NCBI GenBank assembly: GCA_003243255.1
Contig: QFQM01000144.1
Span: 1 to 11,097, forward strand
From: Flavobacterium psychrophilum
GTDB lineage: Bacteria > Bacteroidota > Bacteroidia > Flavobacteriales > Flavobacteriaceae
Reading direction: 5' to 3'
Length of the DNA stretch: 11,097 nt
Below are positions 8,393 to 11,097 of this stretch, one piece after another. The translations under genes and the position numbers were made by a program. Under the pieces are notes generated by a model that saw nothing but the letters and a program-made list of their open reading frames with translations, did not search any database and was not told where the DNA came from. The stretch's first letter is position 1, and the number at the start of each line of letters is the position of its first letter.

Positions 8393-8425
8393 ATAAAAAA
8401 GGCTGCAATTGCAGCCTTTTTTATT
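8392..8425. terminator. Bidirectional intrinsic terminator between convergent genes
   Basis: The core is GGCTGCAA and its complement at 8401-8416, flanked by six A on the left and six T on the right. Pairing extends to a 34-nt palindrome. Read in either direction it gives a GC-rich stem followed by a T tract, so it can stop transcripts of the barrel-protein gene and of the opposing TPM operon. The two stop codons are only 43 bp apart. Confidence 0.93.
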
Positions 8426-8435
8426 ATTGTTACTT

Positions 8436-9251
8436 TTACCAGCCTCCTGATGCTCCGCCGCCGCCGCCGCCGCCGCCGCCGAAACCGCCGCCAAAGCCGC
8501 CACCACCGAAACCTCCTCCGGAGCTACCACCGCCAAAGCCACCAAAACCGCCTCCTCCGCTATTGCGGCCAAGACTGCTAAGGATAAGTATATCGGTAAG
8601 CGTTGAGCCGAAGCCACCACTGTTATTGTTTCCTCCGCGACCACCTCCTCTTTTTGAAAGGATTATAATTACGATAATAAATATAATAATGAATATGAAG
8701 ATTCCTGCACCGCCACCATCATCACCTTTTCTAAGGTTTTTACGTTCTTCTTTATATTCTCCCTTCATTACATTGATAATGGCTGTTGTCCCATTATCAA
8801 TACCTTTGTAAAAATCACCTTGCTTAAAAGCAGGAGTGATGTCGTTCTCAATGATAAGTCTAGACATCGCATCAGTCAATAGATGCTCGACACCGTAACC
8901 TGTTGAAATAGCTAGTTTTCTGTCATCTTTCGCTATAAGCAGCACAACTCCATTGTCTTTCCCTTTTTGTCCTACACCCCAACCATGAAGTATATCAGTA
9001 CCATATCTGCTTGGATCTTCTCCATCAGTGGTAGGCACTACTACCACAACAATCTGGGTTGAAGTACTGTCAGCATAACTGATAAGCTTTTGCTCAATTG
9101 CCTTCTTTTGGCTTTCATCAAGCAAAGTAGTTCCTATTTCATAGTAGCTTGTCTCAAAGGAAGGCTTAGGTGGAATTTTACCCTGACCAAAAGCAATAAA
9201 AGAGTATAGAAATAAAAGTAAAAAAGTACTTTTTTGTAATATGTTTTTCAT
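8436..9251 (-). CDS. Secreted membrane-anchored TPM-domain protein with Gly-rich tail (YgcG-like)
   Basis: The 271-residue product has a signal peptide (about 1-23, ending AFGQ), a TPM domain (about 38-165, TLP18.3/Psb32/MOLO-1 type) with DNGVVLLIAKDDRKLAISTGYGVE at its core, one very hydrophobic transmembrane segment (about 183-198) followed by KR, and a tail of almost pure glycine ending ASGGW. This is the usual YgcG-like architecture, with the TPM domain outside the cytoplasmic membrane and the tail inside. The biochemical role of bacterial TPM proteins is not settled: a plant member was reported as a phosphatase and another acts in photosystem II repair. It is the last gene of the operon. 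Its ATG overlaps the stop of the upstream TPM gene (TAATG, 9253-9249), suggesting coupled translation. Confidence 0.9.
   Translation of the reverse strand: MKNILQKSTFLLLFLYSFIAFGQGKIPPKPSFETSYYEIGTTLLDESQKKAIEQKLISYADSTSTQIVVVVVPTTDGEDPSRYGTDILHGWGVGQKGKDNGVVLLIAKDDRKLAISTGYGVEHLLTDAMSRLIIENDITPAFKQGDFYKGIDNGTTAIINVMKGEYKEERKNLRKGDDGGGAGIFIFIIIFIIVIIILSKRGGGRGGNNNSGGFGSTLTDILILSSLGRNSGGGGFGGFGGGSSGGGFGGGGFGGGFGGGGGGGGGASGGW
8455..8481 (-). repeat. Trinucleotide tract (CCG)9 encoding polyglycine
   Basis: Nine uninterrupted CCG units on the plus strand are read on the coding strand as consecutive GGC glycine codons in the tail of the secreted TPM protein. More interrupted GGN-type codons follow to about 8570. 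Slippage here would change tail length by whole residues without breaking the frame. Confidence 0.85.
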
Positions 9252-9685
9252 TAGCCTTTTGAAATTTCGTTTGGCAATTCATTTGTATCATCATCAGCAT
9301 ATGGGAAATATTGTTTCAGGCGGTCGCCTGCTCTCAATATACCTTCAGCCAAACCCTGTGCAAAACGTTTCTCTTTGAAATGATCAATAACAACGTCTTT
9401 GGTACAGTCCCAAAAATCATCCTCTACAGCATTATCGATACCAGCATCACCTATGATAGCAAAAGTTCTGTCTTCGGTAGCCATATAAAACAACACTCCG
9501 TTTCGGGCTGCTGTTCTATCCATGCCTAAAAGATGAAAAACCTCCCTGGCTCTTTCGAGAGGAGGTTTTTCATGATGACTTTCGATATGCACCCTTATCT
9601 CACCCGAAGTATTCTTTTCGGCAGCAACAATAGCGTCAACTATCTGCTGCTCCTCTTCAGGGGTTAAAAAGTCTTCAGCTGTCAT
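9251..9685 (-). CDS. TPM-domain protein without signal peptide
   Basis: The 144-residue product consists almost entirely of one TPM domain. An N-terminal helix (FLTPEEEQQIVDAIVAAEKNTSGEIRV, positions 6-32) leads to the core RNGVLFYMATEDRTFAIIGDAGID at 61-84, then helices with FKEKRFAQGLAEGI, and an acidic end. It has neither signal peptide nor transmembrane segment, so it should remain cytoplasmic, unlike the paralogous protein encoded immediately downstream. It starts 3 bp after lemA and its stop overlaps the next start codon, so all three are presumably made together. The function is unknown; a role together with LemA and the membrane TPM protein is inferred from linkage. The gene contains an unusual hairpin (9533-9573). 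Confidence 0.88.
   Translation of the reverse strand: MTAEDFLTPEEEQQIVDAIVAAEKNTSGEIRVHIESHHEKPPLERAREVFHLLGMDRTAARNGVLFYMATEDRTFAIIGDAGIDNAVEDDFWDCTKDVVIDHFKEKRFAQGLAEGILRAGDRLKQYFPYADDDTNELPNEISKG
9533..9573. other. Perfect 13-bp inverted repeat inside the small TPM gene
   Basis: ATGAAAAACCTCC (9533-9545) and its exact complement GGAGGTTTTTCAT (9561-9573) enclose a 15-nt loop. In both orientations the ACCTCC/GGAGGT stem is flanked by A on the left and T on the right, like an intrinsic terminator. It lies wholly within codons 38-51 of the TPM gene. It could act as an intragenic attenuator exposed when translation fails, or be a coincidence of coding sequence. Confidence 0.5.
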
Positions 9686-9688
9686 ATA

Positions 9689-10276
9689 TTATTTGAAATC
9701 AAATTTTACTTCCGGAGCTTTTTCAGCACCTTCTTCAGCTTTGAACCTTGGCATTTTTTCGAAACCGAATATACCTGCAAACATAGCTCCGGGGAAACCT
9801 TCAGTTTTCACCTCATATTTGCTAGCCGATTCATTGTAACGATCACGAGCTACATTAATTCTGTTCTCAGTACCTTCAATTTGCGACTGAAGCGCAAGGA
9901 AGTTAGAATTAGCTTTAAGGTCCGGGTAACGCTCAACATTTACCAATAGTCTTGATAACGCACCAGATACACCGGCTTGTGCCTGCTGGAACTGCGCTAA
10001 TTGTTCAGGAGTAATATTAGAAGGGTCTACAGTAACAGCGGTTGCTTTAGACCTTGCTTCGATAACATCTGTAAGAGTACTTTTTTCGAAATCAGCAGCA
10101 CCCTGAACTGTTTTTACAAGGTTACCAATAAGGTCGTTCCTTCTCTGGTAGCTACTTTCTACATTAGACCACGCCGTTCTCGCCTCTGCCCTCACACTCA
10201 CAAGTCCGTTATACGATGATATTACCCAAATGGCAATAATAACAATAACAACTACGGGGATAATCCATTTTTTCAT
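9689..10276 (-). CDS. lemA: LemA family protein
   Basis: The 195-residue product has the normal LemA length and layout. A short cytoplasmic Lys-containing start is followed by one N-terminal transmembrane segment (about 4-20), then a long helical domain with the family signatures RAEARTAWSNVESSYQRRNDLI (29-50), ERYPDLKANSNFLALQSQIEGTENRI (115-140) and ARDRYNES (143-150). LemA proteins are anchored membrane proteins with a helical bundle; their molecular function is poorly defined. The C-terminus is charged and includes two phenylalanines (VKFDFK). The start follows the MerR gene by 12 bp with an A-rich leader (AAACCAACAAAC) and no Shine-Dalgarno. Co-transcription with the downstream TPM genes is a recurrent LemA association. 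Confidence 0.95.
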   Translation of the reverse strand: MKKWIIPVVVIVIIAIWVISSYNGLVSVRAEARTAWSNVESSYQRRNDLIGNLVKTVQGAADFEKSTLTDVIEARSKATAVTVDPSNITPEQLAQFQQAQAGVSGALSRLLVNVERYPDLKANSNFLALQSQIEGTENRINVARDRYNESASKYEVKTEGFPGAMFAGIFGFEKMPRFKAEEGAEKAPEVKFDFK

Positions 10277-10288
10277 GTTTGTTGGTTT

Positions 10289-10618
10289 TTAAAGTTCGTT
10301 TTTAAGATTTATCAAATTTGTTTTAATAGATTCTAATTTACGTATAATCTCGAATTTATCGAGCGTTTTTTTCTGTCCTTCTTTCAAATGCACTTTTGCA
10401 CCTTCTAGCGTAAAGCCGCGCTCTTTTACCAAATGGTAAATCAGCTGAAGGTTCTTTACATCTTCGGGGGTAAACATACGATTACCTTTCGCATTTTTCT
10501 TAGGCTTGAGTATATCAAACTCTTTATCCCAGAAACGGATAAGTGAAGCATTTACATCAAATGCCCTGGCTAGTTCGCCAATACTGTAATATCTTTTTTC
10601 AGGCAGTTCTAAATGCAT
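10289..10618 (-). CDS. Short MerR-family transcriptional regulator
   Basis: The 109-residue product begins with a winged helix-turn-helix of the MerR type: YYSIGELARAFDVNASLIRFWDKEF at about 10-34, a wing around KNAKGNRMFTPEDVKNLQLI (41-60), then a second helical pair (HLVKERGFTLEGAKVHLKEG). A short C-terminal helix rich in Lys, Ile and Leu (about 86-108) could form the antiparallel dimerisation coiled coil. There is no effector-binding or metal-binding cysteine domain, so a ligand is not apparent. Its ATG overlaps the stop of the M23 gene (TAATG, 10620-10616). It may autoregulate this operon, but that is inferred only from position. Confidence 0.9.
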   Translation of the reverse strand: MHLELPEKRYYSIGELARAFDVNASLIRFWDKEFDILKPKKNAKGNRMFTPEDVKNLQLIYHLVKERGFTLEGAKVHLKEGQKKTLDKFEIIRKLESIKTNLINLKNEL

Positions 10619-11097
10619 TAGTCAAGCGATTGGTTTTCCTGGTTAGCTAATTTAGAAATTAAAATGTATTCTTTTGCAGAAATGTTTCCATAATAGAAAT
10701 TCAGTGGGTTTACTACCTCTCCATTTTTATGTACTTCGTAATGAAGATGGGGCGCTTCGCTTCGTCCGGTACTTCCCACATAGCCTATAACATCTCCCCT
10801 TTTTACTTTCTGCCCGGCTTTAGCTTTAAAACGGCTCATGTGCCCGTACAGGGTTTCGTAACCAAATCCATGACGAATAACCACACGGTTACCATAACCT
10901 GAAAGTCTGTTATCAGCAGCTACCACTACTCCGTCACCCGTAGCATAGATAGGTGTTCCTGTCCTTGCAGAGAAATCCATACCGGCATGAAACTTACGTA
11001 TTTTGGTAAACGGATCACTGCGGTATCCAAAACCCGATGCCATCTGGCGGAGATCTTCGTTCTTTACAGGCTGTATTGCGGGAATAGAAGCCAGTAG
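10618..11097 (-). CDS. M23 family metallopeptidase (LytM type), 5' end beyond window
   Basis: This is the C-terminal 159 residues of a peptidoglycan endopeptidase-like protein; the reading frame is open through the right edge, so the start lies outside. The visible part begins with a strand around MASGFGYR and carries the zinc and catalytic signature of LytM-type M23 enzymes: HAGMD (His37, Asp41 of the visible part), LYGHMS (His86) and HLHYEV (His117, His119). Active-site residues are therefore intact, consistent with cleavage of peptidoglycan cross-bridges in the periplasm. The internal ATG at 11043 is unlikely to be the start, because the in-frame upstream codons (LLASIPAIQPVKNEDLRQ) read as normal M23-protein sequence preceding the catalytic domain. 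It is the first gene seen of the leftward operon, so the operon promoter is not in view. Confidence 0.93.
   Translation of the reverse strand, partial: LLASIPAIQPVKNEDLRQMASGFGYRSDPFTKIRKFHAGMDFSARTGTPIYATGDGVVVAADNRLSGYGNRVVIRHGFGYETLYGHMSRFKAKAGQKVKRGDVIGYVGSTGRSEAPHLHYEVHKNGEVVNPLNFYYGNISAKEYILISKLANQENQSLD

Noticed and set aside
8318..8644. Open frame of 108 codons on the minus strand overlapping the end of the barrel gene and the Gly-rich tail
   Set aside because: Its Ala/Val-rich product is the frame-shifted reading of GGC/GGN repeats, and it runs through the bidirectional terminator; it is a shadow of the TPM gene.
1..11097. Mobile element, prophage, CRISPR or defence island
   Set aside because: No transposase, integrase, phage, nuclease or spacer-repeat pattern was seen; gene content is core and composition appears even apart from the Gly-rich tract.

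Overview
The window looks like chromosomal DNA from a member of the Flavobacteriaceae, probably Flavobacterium or a close relative. Three things point there. Promoters match the Bacteroidetes -33 TTG / -7 TAnnTTTG pattern. Start codons are preceded by A-rich leaders without Shine-Dalgarno sequences. The gene families are typical of the group: large outer-membrane beta-barrel proteins with a carboxypeptidase-regulatory-like N-terminal domain, and an M23-MerR-LemA-TPM-TPM cluster. The region is mostly core genome; I see no transposase, integrase, phage gene, CRISPR array or restriction system.

Layout. At the left edge an initiator tRNA-Met gene points left (2-74) from a well-formed promoter. 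Divergent from it are two GTPase genes used in ribosome assembly, era (202-1086) and der (1196-2506). They are separated by a short repeat-rich spacer and followed by a strong intrinsic terminator. Next come two tandem paralogous genes (2651-5467 and 5555-8392) for roughly 940-residue outer-membrane beta-barrel proteins of the TonB-receptor-like type. Each is preceded by the same conserved 42-nt upstream element. A palindromic bidirectional terminator at 8392-8425 separates them from a convergent leftward operon. In transcription order that operon encodes an M23 metallopeptidase (cut by the right edge), a short MerR-type regulator, LemA, a small TPM-domain protein without a signal peptide, and a secreted, membrane-anchored TPM-domain protein with a Gly-rich tail.

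How the parts relate. The left third serves translation: initiator tRNA plus 30S (Era) and 50S (Der) assembly factors. The middle serves the outer membrane, but with no SusD-like or other partner gene that would give a substrate. The right third is a compact operon, with two TAATG stop/start overlaps and gaps of 3 and 12 bp, that appears devoted to the cell envelope. Its exact physiological role is not evident from sequence.

I found no clear new defence, mobile or biosynthetic system. The best leads are the conserved element shared by the two barrel genes, a perfect 13-bp inverted repeat resembling a terminator inside the small TPM gene, and the LemA/TPM/M23 operon itself.
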